64,000 nucleotides of DNA from Porpolomopsis calyptriformis (GCA_951640195.1 OX621172.1:1798001-1862000), one strand, 5' to 3'. Counted from the first letter of the stretch, positions 46,197 to 57,891 are shown. Program-made: numbers and translations. The notes: generated by a model not told the origin, from the sequence alone.

Positions 46197-48842
46197 AGAG
46201 ATGTAATAGAAAGCATGGGTATGTTTCTGTTACTATAAATATGACTAGTTTTCTGATGAGTCTTGCAACAGTGTGGGCACAAGGCCAGGGTGATCCTGCC
46301 TGAGGCTGGCTTATTTCATGCACAACAACTCTCACCTGTCATCTCCATGACTGTGAGCTTCAGCCATATGGTATCCAAGCCAGAGCAGCTGCTGAGGGCA
46401 ATGCAGCAAGCCCAAGCTGCACACAGCCAAAGGCAGTAACTACCTACCCTGTACCCTGGCCTTTAGCTACTTTTGCCTCACAACCCATCTCTGGGGATTT
46501 CAGTTTTGCATCAGCCCAATCTACTGATGCATTCTCCACCCGACATTCACCCGACATTCACCCACACCCAGCTTTTCAGTACCATTGTCTCATGCTCCTA
46601 GTCCAACTCCATCAAATGCTACCAACTAGTCCCAGCCATCAAAACGTACTCATCTCTCCCAATCTCAGTCTCATCCCTCAATTTTTGTAGATACTGAGGT
46701 AGTGTGGTCGAAAGGGGAGCAAGCTCTATTTGAGACCTCTCTTGCTCATCTTACAGCCAGTGCTGGTTTCCCTCTATGATGGGTTGACAACCCAGAATGG
46801 CTGGCTTTCTGTGAACGCTGGATACCAAATGCGAAAAGTCTATCACGCAAGGTTCTGACTCAATGGTTACTTCCTGCAACACTGAAAGCTTTCAAGGAGG
46901 ATGCCAAGGAGTAAGCTTATGGTTTCGAGGCCACAGTTTCATGTGATGGATGGACGGGTGGTAATCACCACCATTTTTTGCATTCATGGTATCATGTAAT
47001 GGCCAGGTCTGTTTTATTCCAACCTATGTACTCCTTTCGAAACTAATCAAAGGCCAGTCTTGAAAGACACATACAGTCTGAGTATATGATGCTTCAGCAG
47101 AGAGGAAGACTGCCAACAATCTCTTTCAGCACACACTTGAAGTGCTTGATGAACTGGAAGGAAACTGGGGTGTTACTGTCATTGCATTCACATCTGATGC
47201 TTCAGGCGAGTCACTTAAAGCCCGCAAGATGGTGAAGGTGAAGTTTCCACATATTGTCACACCCAACTGCTATGCCCATCAGGTACAGTAGTCTTTGTTG
47301 TGCCATGTAAATCAGTATTAAAGCTCAATATATAGATCAATCTCATTGTCGGAGACTTCTTCAAGAGTGCTGCATCATTCCTACAGCATGCAAACCAAGC
47401 AAGCGAACTGATTGGTTGGCTTCAGAGCAAGACCTATGTCCTTGCACTTCTACATGAAGTCCAGTTGACCAATTCTTTAATAATCTTAGCAGTTATTTGT
47501 GCTGTTCTTACCCGCTGGACTGCCCATTATCTTGCATACTGTCGTCTCCTTGATATCTGACTTTCTTTGCAGATACTTGTTGAAAATGATGAAAAGCTCC
47601 CTCTCGCAATGCAGCAATTGATCCTTGGAGATCAGGTGAAGGCCCAGAAGAATATTGCAATTATCAAGAGTAGTTCATTTTGGCATGGGATTGCTAGGTA
47701 TGTCTTTATTTGGATTATAGCAATTTAATATTACATTACTTGCGATAGGATGAAAAATCATCTTGAACCCCTTGCTAGGGCCGCAAACATAACCCAGGCA
47801 GCTCACTGTCATGTCAATAATGTTCTGATTACATTTGGTTTTTTATATATCCAATACTCTACCCTTCTTGATCCAGAAGATATTCCTGCCTGTGATGCAA
47901 TCTTGTCTAGCATTGAGTGGCGATGGTACAAAACTGACCAAGAGGTTTTTATCGCTGGAGTTCTCCTCAATCCATTTCACAAGGCTTGCCCATTCCAGGC
48001 AGCATCTTTCTCCACAGCAGCTGGATTGTACAACCTACTCTATCGCCTGTGGGTACACTTTTATAATCAGTCACCCCCAGCTGAGCTTTATAGGGAGTTC
48101 AAGGCATATATGGCTGGAACAGGGGAGTTCCAGGCAATCAACAACTTTATGAATAGTATGCGAGCATTGGCAGAGAAGGAGGTAGTATCCCATCTATTAT
48201 ACACTCTTACAACTACTGATATTATACTTTTAGGGTACAAGACTTGATCCCCTTGAAGTATGGTCGGCAATTTCTCATCCCAATCAGCCCCCACAGCCAC
48301 TCACTCAATTAGCACACCGAATTCTGTCTATATTCCCAAACTCTGCCTCTGTTGAGCATCTCTGGAGTGTGTTTGGCACCATCCTAACAAGATTGCGCAC
48401 TCGCCTTGGTAATAAAACTCTCGTTACTCTTGCAGAACTCAAACTATATCTACAAGAGGAACACCTACAGGCAAATGCTATCAAGAAGTGGCTCAAGAGA
48501 TCATTTGGTGCTCTGCACAGCAATGACTCAGTGCCAACTAATGCTACGCCAGTTAACATTAGCAATTGCACAGATCCCTATCAAGAGCCATGTATGGATG
48601 GGGTTATCAACTCACTCATCCATGCAGTTGAATTTGACAATGCAATACCTATGCCTGTCTCCGAGACAGCATCAATCCCTATCAAGGATCTCTTCGACTT
48701 CACACAATTATACTGGGTTGAAGCATATGACAAACTGGGTATGCGAGGGCTAAAGGAAGAATTGGAATTGTGTGAGCTGCTTAATCTGGATGCTGAAGGT
48801 GATACTGTTGAAGGCAAGGCTGACAATATGCTTAACAAGTAG
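46197..48842 (+). pseudogene. hAT transposase, remaining exons
   Basis: The frame resumes as RDVIESM, then a GTATGT...CAG intron. The rest of the BED finger follows (CHLHDCELQPYGIQ), then a Ser/Pro-rich linker. The transposase core has the hAT block CDGWTGGNHHHF (about 46942) and FTSDASGESLKARKM. Further exons encode NCYAHQ, INLIVGDFFKSAASF and the helical insertion. The C-terminal dimerisation domain (about 48250-48500) has FPNSASVEHLWSVFG and TLAELKLYLQEEHL. Several stops and frame changes (for example near 46680, 46770 and 46913) inactivate it. Introns are about 50 nt. Confidence 0.85.
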
Positions 48843-48884
48843 ATAACTGCTTTTTTTTGTTGCCTCATAATGACTTATATAATG

Positions 48885-48998
48885 ACAGAAAAGGACCCCG
48901 AAACCATGCCAAAGTCATGGTTGGGTTTGGTTGTAAATAGTCACAGTCGGCGATAGTTGCAGACTTTGGCAACTGTTACACAACCGGCACAACACTGA
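48885..48998 (-). repeat. hAT right inverted repeat
   Basis: The inverse of the left end, with GGACCCCGAAACCAT at its inner border and CCGGCACAACACTGA at the tip. Confidence 0.75.
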
Positions 48999-49005
48999 GG
49001 TAGGC

Positions 49006-49634
49006 CATATTCCTATTTACACAGCTGAACTGTAAAATTTAGTGTATTATTCCCACTAGGAACATTGCCAATAAATGGGTTTATGGGTCGAAAGATAGAT
49101 GCCGCGTTTCGTGAGCAAGATATCTGTAACTCTTGGGAAGACCCATAGGAAGATCATCCCAGACTTTCCATGCTGGACACACCTAAATCTTTCTGATATA
49201 GATGACTCACAGCGTGTGGTAGATTTTTCCTTGTAAGATCATCTCAGTCTGCATACCTGGATGCAGACTAAATCCGATGCAATCTGTTGTTGCAGTCTGC
49301 AGACAGACTGTTTCTCAAAGCCAACCAGACATCGAGGCAGCCAAGCATGCTCATGCGAGTTCCTGGTGCTCCCCGGTTTACCCAGAGTGAGCTGCTTCTG
49401 CTGTGCTTGAGGCAAGAAGAGAAGTAAGGCGGTTGATTTCAACGCCGCAACATGGTGACCCTGTCACTGCTGGCTCGGGACTTGCTGAGGATGTCAAAGA
49501 TGTCATGGTCAACCTCAGTTGTCTGGAGAGAGACCTTCGGGTGAGGGAGTGAAGAGTGAAAGTAAGATGGAGGTAACAGTGATGGCAATGCGACTACATG
49601 TGAACAACTTTATCATTCCATAGATAGAACATCG
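49006..49634. other. intergenic stretch with a short open remnant
   Basis: Between the hAT right end and the 3' end of oxygenase copy 2 no intact gene is visible. At about 49270-49550 (+) a frame with one stop reads AVCRQTVSQSQPDIEAAKHA and later GLAEDVKDVMVNLSCLERDL, possibly a Gag- or exon-like remnant. No family was recognised. Confidence 0.3.
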
Positions 49635-50969
49635 TCACTTTTTCTCTTGTCTGACTTTCCTTAGGCGGACGAACATCCCACCGCCAAAGTATTTGTGCCG
49701 CCCGAATTGGGCTTCGTTACCGGTGTGTTCTATGAAATTTTGTTTGCTGATCATCCGGATGGCAGACGCTCTGTTCACGTAGAAAACGCGGCGGTTTCTT
49801 TTCCTCTTTCTACCGCCCATCTCTTCCTCGTCCTCGGACGACTCGTCGTATCGGCAGGCATAAGTCTCGGTCTCGCTGTAGCGACCCTCGTAGTCTGACT
49901 TATCGTGGAGTAAAACCGGATGGAGAGACACATCGAATGATCCAGATTTATCAAGGGCCTCGTAGATGAGGGCGTCCGGTCCCTTGAGATATTCACGGAC
50001 GATACTTGATCTGCGGTGCAGATGTTGCAAAGCAAACGCGACCTCCTCCTTCCCAGACTCCAGGAGTTCCTTGATGAGGGCGACGATCTTTTCGACGACG
50101 GCCGTGTCCCCAGCCCACAGGTCGGTGACTGGTTCATTATACGCAAGGCGGAGGGCGCTAATTTCTTCCACACCTCCAAGGACGGATCGGTACCTGTCGT
50201 CCTCCTCTTCTTCCTCTTCCCCATCTTTATCTTTCTCGGACTCTCCAATTACCTCGACATCATACTGTAACACAATTCGCACGCCGTCTGACACCGGTTC
50301 TATCTTGTGCTCCGTATCTGTGTAAAACGCGACCGCCTGGAGAACGAGTTCCTTGGTGCCAGGCCTTGGCTCGTATGTTGTCGGACGCATATCCGTGCGC
50401 GTCTCCACGCCGTTCCGTCTCAACACAAGGTCCCCGCCCTCCCAAGATGTATTAAGCGCAAGGAGAGCGGTAGCATGATGCTTATCGCTGTGAGTCGAGT
50501 CCATGTGCCAATCAAAATGGCCGCCGGGGGTGTAAACGGCCAGCTTGTAAAGTTTAAGTTCGACCGACCTCCCAACGAACATCATCGCGGACACGTCCTG
50601 GATGCCGAAATCAGCAAAAGGGTCGCCTCCCCGCCCGAATTCGATGGCGGTGGCAGGGATCTCGAGACCGCTGCGGTACGTCGGATCCATCACGGTTTGC
50701 TCGCCTTTACCAAACGCAGAGGGGGTGGCATGCTTCAGAATCACATCGACGTTCGGATTCTCTAAAGTGCCAGCTGGTTCGCCTGCAATCTGAAACTTGC
50801 AGTTTGGGTTGAATTCCTCCGTCTCCAGCGACAGAAACGGATAGGAGGAGAGATTGTCCAGCTGTTGGGTTAGCCAGCCCTTCGACACGACCTTCATTCC
50901 GCCCTGTAGATCATCGAGCCTACTTTTGACCCGGAGAAACGCTTCGACGTCGTGCTCGGAATCGGACAT
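49635..50969 (-). CDS. 2-oxoglutarate/Fe(II) oxygenase-like protein, copy 2
   Basis: A 444-residue intronless frame that aligns with copy 1 (1551-2873) from end to end at roughly three-quarters identity by eye. The core YTPGGHFDWHMDSTHSDKHH is identical, so the HMD iron ligands, the distal His in DTEHKIEPVSDG and the following Arg are kept. The variable parts are the acidic linker (DKDGEEEEEEDDRYRSV) and the region before the last 60 residues. Its start lies 72 bp from the divergent aldo-keto reductase start. The reaction is presumably an oxidative hydroxylation using 2-oxoglutarate; the substrate is unknown. Unlike copy 1, it keeps its native upstream region, so it is the more likely of the two to be expressed. 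Confidence 0.87.
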   Translation of the reverse strand: MSDSEHDVEAFLRVKSRLDDLQGGMKVVSKGWLTQQLDNLSSYPFLSLETEEFNPNCKFQIAGEPAGTLENPNVDVILKHATPSAFGKGEQTVMDPTYRSGLEIPATAIEFGRGGDPFADFGIQDVSAMMFVGRSVELKLYKLAVYTPGGHFDWHMDSTHSDKHHATALLALNTSWEGGDLVLRRNGVETRTDMRPTTYEPRPGTKELVLQAVAFYTDTEHKIEPVSDGVRIVLQYDVEVIGESEKDKDGEEEEEEDDRYRSVLGGVEEISALRLAYNEPVTDLWAGDTAVVEKIVALIKELLESGKEEVAFALQHLHRRSSIVREYLKGPDALIYEALDKSGSFDVSLHPVLLHDKSDYEGRYSETETYACRYDESSEDEEEMGGRKRKRNRRVFYVNRASAIRMISKQNFIEHTGNEAQFGRHKYFGGGMFVRLRKVRQEKK

Positions 50970-51041
50970 GTGTGCAGTAAAGGATGGGTTTGAGAAAGGG
51001 ATTGAACGTAATTACTTAGCTCGTCATGACGTAAAGTAATC
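50970..51041. promoter_or_regulatory. 72-bp divergent promoter gap
   Basis: The start codons of the oxygenase (minus) and the aldo-keto reductase (plus) are only 72 bp apart. The gap must hold at least part of both promoters and leaders. It contains ATGACGTAA, an ATF/CREB-like element (51027-51035). Binding is not shown. Confidence 0.4.
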
Positions 51042-52771
51042 ATGTCCAACTCACCAGCTTATCAGCTTCTGCCTACCACCAGCGACGACGTCAAGCCTGA
51101 CAACCTGCAGCCCAGATCTGGGTTCTGCAGAAAGAAGAAGATTATATCCTACATCCTTCTCTCTGCCCTTTTCATGTCTCTCGTTCTCTCCGGAATGGGC
51201 AACCTTTCTCGTCTGCGTTTCCGGTTGTGGGGACCATGCCATCGCAACCTCTCCACCGCGAAACTCCCTTCTCATTATACTTTACCCTCTGGAGACCAAA
51301 TTCCATCAGTCGCCCTTGGTACAGAACGGTTACGAATTTTCTAATCAAACTCTGATCGTGTTATCATAGGTGTCTGGCGGGCGGGCAGAGATGAGGTCGA
51401 AGATGCAGTGAAGGTATTCACCCTCTAGTTTTAAATATCACAAATCCAACGAAGAGTTATTAGATTGCATTAAATTCTGGCTATCGACATATCGACGGCG
51501 CTTGGATTTACGGGGTGTGTGGTTAAGCTCCCTATCGGCTCAGCCCAGCTCAGGAGCGTTTCTCAGAATGAGGAAGCAGTCGGAAAAGCTATCAGAAATA
51601 GCCCGATTCCTCGAAAACATATTTGGTTGACTTCCAAGGTCTGCCAGATGATTACGATTATTTTTTTACACTCGGCTCATGGCCCCATTCCAGCTTTGGA
51701 ACACATTCCATTCCCCCGATGATGTAGAAAGCGCCCTAGATGATACGCTAATAAAGCTTGGTACAGATTATCTTGATCTATACCTCATTCACTGGTGCGT
51801 GCCAATTGACACCATCTTGACGTTCAATGATTCTACAATATAATCTCAGGCCGGTCGCGAGCTACCCAGATAAAGAAGGATATGACAAGGAACTCACCGC
51901 GAATCCTTACCCGACTTGGCAGAAGCTCGAAGAAATGGTGGAAAAGGGCAAGATCAGGAACATTGGCCTCAGCAAGTGTGTATTTCTTTTTTCATCTCTT
52001 CGTTTCTCTTATCTCTACGTAGTTTCAATATTCCGAGGTTTGCAACCCACATTATTGTCCGGTTCATCGAATTCAAACCATCTCCTCCGGTAGAATCCAA
52101 AACCTGACAGCTAACCCCCTCAAGTACAAGCCGGCCGTCAACCAAGTCGAGCTCAATTTTTGGAATCCACAACCCGGATTGCTGAAAGTATGTGCGGTCT
52201 TCTTCGAATCACCGAGTACGCTGACATAGGGTTTCATCCAGTGGTCGAAGGACAACGGTCTCCTCCTCGAAGCCTATTCACCACTCGGAAGCACTCAACA
52301 AGTCAAGGCTTCTCTTTCTGTTCCAGAAGTACCTACAACTATATCCTCGTTCTAAAAATCCACCTAATAATAACGCTCCACAAGGTGAAGGAGATTGCGA
52401 GGATGCTGGCCATCACTCCCGCACAGGTCATCATTTCATGGCATGTTCAACGTGGGGTGAGTTCTCTTCTCCCTCTTCCTCCGTCCTTCGATTTGTTCAC
52501 ATTCTCTGCTTCAAGACCGTCGTCTTGCCGAAAAGCGTGACGCCTTCCCGAATCCAAGAGAATATTCATAGTATGTATTAATTTATTCTCTCGGAAACTC
52601 TCATCAATGCAGACCTTCCTCTCTTCTTTTACAAATCCAGTCACCTCCCTCCCAGATGACATGTTCGAGAAGCTCGAAAAGGCTGCCACCTCCCACAAAC
52701 CACACAGAGTTGTCAATCCAAGTACATCGTGGGGGCTCGACTTTGACATATTCGATGACTATCCTCTCTAA
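51042..52771 (+). CDS. membrane-anchored aldo-keto reductase (about 11 exons)
   Basis: Exons include 51042-51318, 51370-51413, 51464-51514, 51567-51638, 51694-51794, 51850-51975 and a 15-nt exon near 52023. Four or more follow, all with GT-AG borders and matching phases. The catalytic tetrad is visible: Asp in YRHIDGAW, Tyr in WIYG, Lys in IWLTSK and His in DLYLIHW. The NADPH-binding end has [16 protein letters not shown]. The N-terminus adds a basic-hydrophobic anchor ([20 protein letters not shown]), unusual for this mostly soluble family, so the enzyme may sit on the ER with the barrel behind the anchor. It would reduce aldehydes or ketones to alcohols. It ends FDIFDDYPL. The gene looks intact. 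The shared promoter suggests coordinated expression with the oxygenase. Confidence 0.88.
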
Positions 52772-52972
52772 AAATGGCAGACGAACAAACGACCAGGGAA
52801 TACTAAGCTAACTATGATGTATTGTGTTTTTCAGTTTACAGCAAGGATAAATATATGCATTGAATGGTGTGATAACGAGGGTGTTCTCTGCGAGGCTTGA
52901 TAGTTCAGCCAATGTGAGCATCCCACGAGCGATTTGGCCAGGATAGAAAGTCGGTCGCAGACAAAACGGAAG
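52772..52972. other. short intergenic stretch
   Basis: AT-rich 3' flank of the reductase gene. No feature was recognised. Confidence 0.4.
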
Positions 52973-53330
52973 TTAAGATGAGGTTAGTGCATCACGCTTT
53001 GAAGAAGGTGAGGGCCCCATTAGAGAAGTGATGACATTGGTCATGCGGAGAAAACGCTGGCTAAGGTTACTCGCAGCAGTCTGACAAGTGTGCCACTGCG
53101 GAGTCTGCGGAAGGTTTCCAAATAGACAGTTGGGCACAAAGGTGACATACTTGAAAGTTTGTATGGGCCTGTAAAGCCAAGTCGAAGACCCATTGAGGAT
53201 GGGCCGGAGGTTAAATACAGCCTGATGATGGACAAACCGAATGATCGAGTATGAATAACAGTGTTGATCCTGACTGCCCGTGATGCCAGAGAACCTCAAG
53301 AACAATTCAACGAGGTGTTGGACAAAATAG
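52973..53330 (-). pseudogene. C-terminal fragment of an F-box/LRR-like gene
   Basis: It matches the end of the F-box gene at 56375-57891: the sequence around the exon 1/2 border (LFLRFSGITGSQDQ against LFLRFPGMADGQDM), the segment coding for an NGSSTWLY-like stretch, and FKYVTFVPNC against LKCVTFAPDC, all on the same strand. The first half of the gene, including the F-box, is missing. It is probably a partial duplication left by recombination about 3 kb away. Confidence 0.7.
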
Positions 53331-53437
53331 ATTGGTCAGTGTCAGTAGACAATTTAAAGCAGCCTGTGGAAGTCGCGAGCGACATGAAATGCCTTGGCAA
53401 ATCTTTTACACTATTCAAATAAAAATAAAGGGTTTCG

Positions 53438-54480
53438 TTAGCAAGAGGTACGAAGTTTACAATCGATCATCGAACATACCAAACTCCAGCATTTAGCCAC
53501 AGAAAAGCCAACAAAGTTTAGCACTTCCACCATCTGCAAATAATTACAGGCTGCTCGGGCGACGAGGACAGCTGCGTTATAGAATAATACAGCTTCCGCC
53601 GAGTAGACCATAGCGGTTGCTAAACCATAAGTGCATCCTTCTATAAGCGCCTCTCGCAAGCCCGTCCGAAGTGCACGGTCACCAGCCTGGTAAAACGGAT
53701 CTCATTTTCCCGACCTCTTCAATTTCCACTGGCGTTGAAGGAACGTCGTCCACTTGAGTTCTCAAAATTTGGGTACCTATCTGCCTCCGCGAGGCCTGGT
53801 ATCCAAAACCAGTTTCTTCAATATTGAACTGGTGATCGCTGATGGCTGAAGGGATGTTATATCCAAATGCTCTATGAAACGACTGATACAGCTAGGCTCG
53901 CGAGTCGTCTGGGGTTGGGAACGTTGGAAAAGATCCCTGTCCGAAAGCTCCTTGTGTCCATATCGAATATTCCTCGCGTCGAACAGGTTGGGGTTTTGGT
54001 TGACGACAGCAACATGTTCTCGAAGATGATGCACATTCGTCTCCCGAAGCTCAGTGCGGCCAAAGAGATGGCCAGTTTGTACAGCCGTCGAAGTAACGCG
54101 GCCAATGTCGACTTGACAGATCCTGATACTCAAACGATAACCACACAGTCACCATCAGAAATACACATTGAGAGATGGGGACATCCCACCGTCCAGGATA
54201 ACGTTGTTGAGACCGCGCCATTGACTGTGGGTTGGACTTACAAATCGTTGAACATACCGAACCCCAGCATTTGACCACTGACTGTCACAGAAAAAACAAC
54301 CACGTTTAGCGCTTCCATCATCTGCAAATAACCAGGTTCTTCGGGCGAGGAGACAAGCTCCCCATGGCGTGAATTTCATGGACGAGTGGGAGACACCTAA
54401 CCCTAACCCCTGTTACTTCCTGCGAACCGAAACCGTCATCGTATAGCCCCTGTCGTGTCAAGCTACCAGAACAAACTAGA
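53438..54480 (-). pseudogene. rearranged ABC transporter (Ste6/MDR-like) pieces
   Basis: Three blocks lie on the minus strand. 53700-53438 reads GLREALIEGCTYGLATAMVY and ARAACNYLQMVEVLNFVGFS, a transmembrane region of a full-size ABC exporter. 54133-53777 reads HLREHVAVVNQNPNLFDA, the Q-loop segment of a nucleotide-binding domain, with no Walker A visible. 54340-54240 repeats the transmembrane exon in a less changed form (in frame YLQMMEALNVVVFSVTVSGQ). The same exon is thus present twice around an NBD piece, with lost introns and frameshifts. It would once have exported a lipopeptide or drug. It is non-functional. Confidence 0.7.
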
Positions 54481-54701
54481 TGAAGCGTTGGTACCGAATC
54501 CATTCAATGGTGCAAAATGAATGATGACCCATCCTCCAGCTGATTTCAAGGAAGATGCGGTTCCGACGAAAACCAAGAATGATTGGCTGCTCTGTATATG
54601 CACAACGGCAGATGTGAACAACAGGTCAACCTTGCTCAACGGTGCGGTGTACTCATCCTTGATGCATATCACATCATTTAACCATAACAATTATAGTGTG
54701 T

Positions 54702-56000
54702 ATGTCCACTATCGAACCTATTGTCGAAGAGTGGCGCAAGTACTGCATCATACTCAATCAGAACGACAATGACACTTACTATATCTCCAATTCTCTCAGA
54801 AGTCATCCTGGATCCTTCATTTCAAATTATCAGCCTGTTTCGTGAGGTTTCCTTGCTCGCTGACACAATGCACATACTTTCTCACCGAGGTTATAGATTA
54901 GACGAACCTTATGGCAGTTTCTCACACGTCAGACAGCAAAACAGAAACATGAGTGAGTCTCACTTGTTGCTTGAGCATTGTGTCTTTAGTTATGATTCTA
55001 GTTGAATTAGGAAAGCGTATCTACGCTGACCTCTGTGTAAACTATCACAAGATGAAATCAGTAAGTGGTTAGTTACGTCACATTCCATAATATAAAGCTA
55101 ATCATGTATAATAGGTAAATATTATTGCAGTTGAGAGTGGTGCATACTTGGTCTGGTGGTTACTGCCTCTGCATATCCATCGTCTCAAATATTTCCCAGG
55201 CTAAAAAGGATGGTCGAGTTCATAGACTGTTATGGAACCCAGTTCCAGTTTGGTGTCGGAGATTTTGATATGACCTGGGCTCAGTTCCTTGCAACTCACA
55301 CAACTGGTAAACAGGCCGAAAAGAATGTACTCTCATCACTAATCAAGTGAGCCCTTTTCAGCAATTTTACATGTGCACCAGCTAATTAATGTTGTTCCAG
55401 AATGGTAATGCTGGTGCATCCTTCGCTTCCCTCCCCAAGTGGTATTGCGTGGTCACTGTGGTCCTTCGTTAGACCCAGGATTTATGAGCATTTGGAGTGG
55501 AACTCTGGCCAACACAAGGACTTGATGGACAATGATGCAATACACAGGTCCATCGCTGTCGTCTTGCTTCTCCACAATGAGGATGATACCGACGCAAATT
55601 ACCTGGATGCTACTGCTGTCAGAAATGCAGATTCCGTCAAGGCAACACTGATGCATGTTCCTAAGGTATACATTGCGCTAACAAACTTTTAAACATTCAT
55701 ACGATCTTTAACTGGACAGGAATTCTCTGCGAGACCAAAATACTCTGTGAAGTGTTTCAAGATGAACGAGAAATCAAGTGTGGTGGTAGGTTGATTTCTT
55801 ATCATGTGCATCGCCAGGTTTATATCATGCGTAGGAATGGTTAATTGAGCAAGACAGGATTGGTCTCGTTCTCGGCAGTAGGCTTCTTTCCTGCAATCGG
55901 TTTGTACAACTTTGTTAATTCGCCGTGTTTCAGATGGAAAGAGCCATGTTGGATCAAACTAGGCCGGTCTATTGTTGTCGCAGAGTCAAAACTAGTGTAG
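54702..56000 (+). CDS. nine-exon gene of unknown function
   Basis: No long single frame exists, but nine exons join with GT-AG introns and matching phases: 54702-54841, 54897-54952, 54990-55060, 55115-55155, 55200-55346, 55401-55665, 55720-55785, 55835-55899 and 55934-56000. The product is 305 residues from 918 nt, starting MSTIEPIVEEWRKYCIILNQ and ending GRSIVVAESKLV before TAG. Introns are 34-55 nt. There is no signal peptide. A hydrophobic region lies near FVRPRIYEHLEWN, and an acidic stretch (LLLHNEDDTDANYLDA) is probably exposed. No domain was recognised. The clean phase agreement supports a real gene; the exact exon 4 and 5 borders are the least certain. Confidence 0.65.
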
Positions 56001-56374
56001 ATCAGCGACTGAAAGAAGTGATAAATGCAGATTGTCGTCAGAGGTGTAAGAATATCACCTTTTCAATCGAAGGAAATTCGAGACCATCTATAACACAACG
56101 TGAGGCAGAAGTGGTGACCAATGACTGACTCAAGTATGATGGGGGAATGCACCGGAGGATGGGAAAAGAATTCGCCTGTTCCGACAGCTAACGAGCGATG
56201 TCAAACCGCGTCTTGGCTCTATCGAGTCGTGGAAGATTGAAAAGATGGCATTGGCGCCGCTCCAGACGTTTGTATTGAATAAGGCGAGGGACTCACTCGA
56301 AGGAGAGCTCTTGACAAACGACAGTCATCCCATGGCTGCTTTAAATCAAACCCTGGACTTCGTTAGCTTCAAGG
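56001..56374. other. intergenic stretch between convergent genes
   Basis: A 3' flank region between the unknown gene (+) and the F-box gene (-). No feature was recognised. Confidence 0.4.
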
Positions 56375-57891
56375 TCAACACCGCAGCAGTCCGGCAAGTG
56401 TGCGATCGAAGTCCATAGCAGAGTGTGGACGCCACTCGGGCTTCTTGTTCAATGTGTTCAAGATGCGATCTTGAGTGATCTCGCCTGCGGAAGGTTTCCA
56501 AATGGGCACGCTCGCATGATCGTCCTCACTCTGTAGACGCCACATCCAGCCCTTATCACAATCGGGCGCAAAGGTGACACACTTCAGAGCTGGAAATGTC
56601 GGAAGGAGTAAAGAGGTGATCGTTTGGGCTTGTAAAGCCAAGTTGAAGACCCATTGACAATGTGATATGTTTGAGCCGAAGGATAAGGAGAGGGTGGTGA
56701 TGGGCAGCAATTGTACCAAACGTACTTCGGCCAGTGCAGATATATACTCGACGAACTGTAAATGCTTGGATGGTCAAGTATATAAAAGACCGCAGAGTGC
56801 TGAGATCGACGTACGTTATCGGATTCCATATCCTGACCATCCGCCATGCCAGGGAACCTCAAGAACAATTCATCGAGGTGAGGAAATGCATTTCTGAGGC
56901 TAGTTGCAAATCTAAAATAAACGTAGGCGAATGTGTGAAGCGTTCGAATGGACGTTTGTATCCACGGCAAGGAGTCGTCCAGTGGAATTGATGCGACTCG
57001 ATGCTGGAGGTGCAGGGAATCGATCAACAGAGTTTTCAAAAAGGGCATCCGAGATAGATGGTATAGGAACGAAGGTATAAATCCGGGCTGTAGCTTGTCG
57101 AATTCAAGTTCTTCCAGGTAGATTTTGGGAGAAAGGCGGACGAATGCGTCAAGAAATGTCGAATTGTCCGTATGGAGTATCCGCATCGAGTCCGAACAGA
57201 GAAAGGCCACGAGAGGGTCCATGGCAGGTTCGGGAGAAAAGGGATCTATTATGGTGATATCCGACATCGAAAGGGACACTAAGCTGGGCGTCGGGTTGTG
57301 GGGTAATTCCAATGGGAAGGAAATGATGACGTTTGAAAGTGTCAACGATGTCAAGTTTTTTAAGGAAACCAAGGCGGGAAAGAACTGGTCGTTGATGGGC
57401 GACCGCCACAAAAACAAAGATTCGATGGTGCACGGCAATTTGCTCATCACCTGGACGAGGTATTCTCCATACATCTTGATCTCATAGTATCTGGTAGGAA
57501 GCATAATGAGTCTGCATTCCTTGACGTATCGTATTCGCGCGCGCGCATGTTTGTCACCTTGGACAAGTGAGCGTGCAAAGCCACCGAGCGGTTTCTTTTG
57601 CGATCGGTCTGCAAACCATTCGCTGATATGTCGGAGTGGGGGTGGGGGTCGGATGGGGATATGCGCCGAGCTTAGCAGGATGGGCATGAACACGCTAGCA
57701 AAGAAGCGGCACACGAGCGTGAGTTGGGATAACTGGTGCCGGTACGTGGTTCGATGGGGCTCTGTGGACTGGTAAATGAGAAAGCATTGGGCGCTGTTGC
57801 ATAAGATGATCTGCCTGGGTTGGATGATATGGTCAAAAATACAGCGGTAGATGTCCTCTGGGATGTCCGGGTGCGACTTTCGCACGGGCAC
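56375..57891 (-). CDS. F-box/LRR-like protein (two exons)
   Basis: Exon 1 (57891-56815, 359 codons) and exon 2 (56755-56375) are joined across a 59-nt GTACGT...CAG intron in phase 0, giving 485 residues. The start MPVRKSHPDIPEDIYRCIFD and the following LSQLTLVCRFFASVFMPILL form an F-box-like helix pair. The rest has leucine-rich strands typical of fungal F-box proteins (FFPALVSLKNLTSLTLSNVI, LVSLSMSDITIIDPF, HLDELFLRFPGMADG). Exon 2 holds VQLLPITTLSLSFGS and LLPTFPALKCVTFAPDC. It would link a substrate to an SCF ubiquitin ligase through Skp1. The target is unknown. The fragment at 52973-53330 is a damaged copy of its end. Confidence 0.8.

Larger units (their letters stand above)
32808..48998 (+). 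mobile_element. hAT transposon, split by GyD and LnE
   Basis: The ends carry inverted repeats starting TAGTGTTGTGC (left) and TCAGTGTTGTGC (right), related over about 120 bp including GACTTTGG-ATGGTTTCGGGG. Flanking 8-mers GTAGGCTA and GTAGGCCA match at 7 of 8, an aged hAT-size target duplication overlapping the terminal bases. Inside are a degenerate TPR array, a hAT transposase gene, the gypsy element GyD and the short LTR element LnE. Removing the two LTR elements restores the transposase frame at both junctions. Confidence 0.85.
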
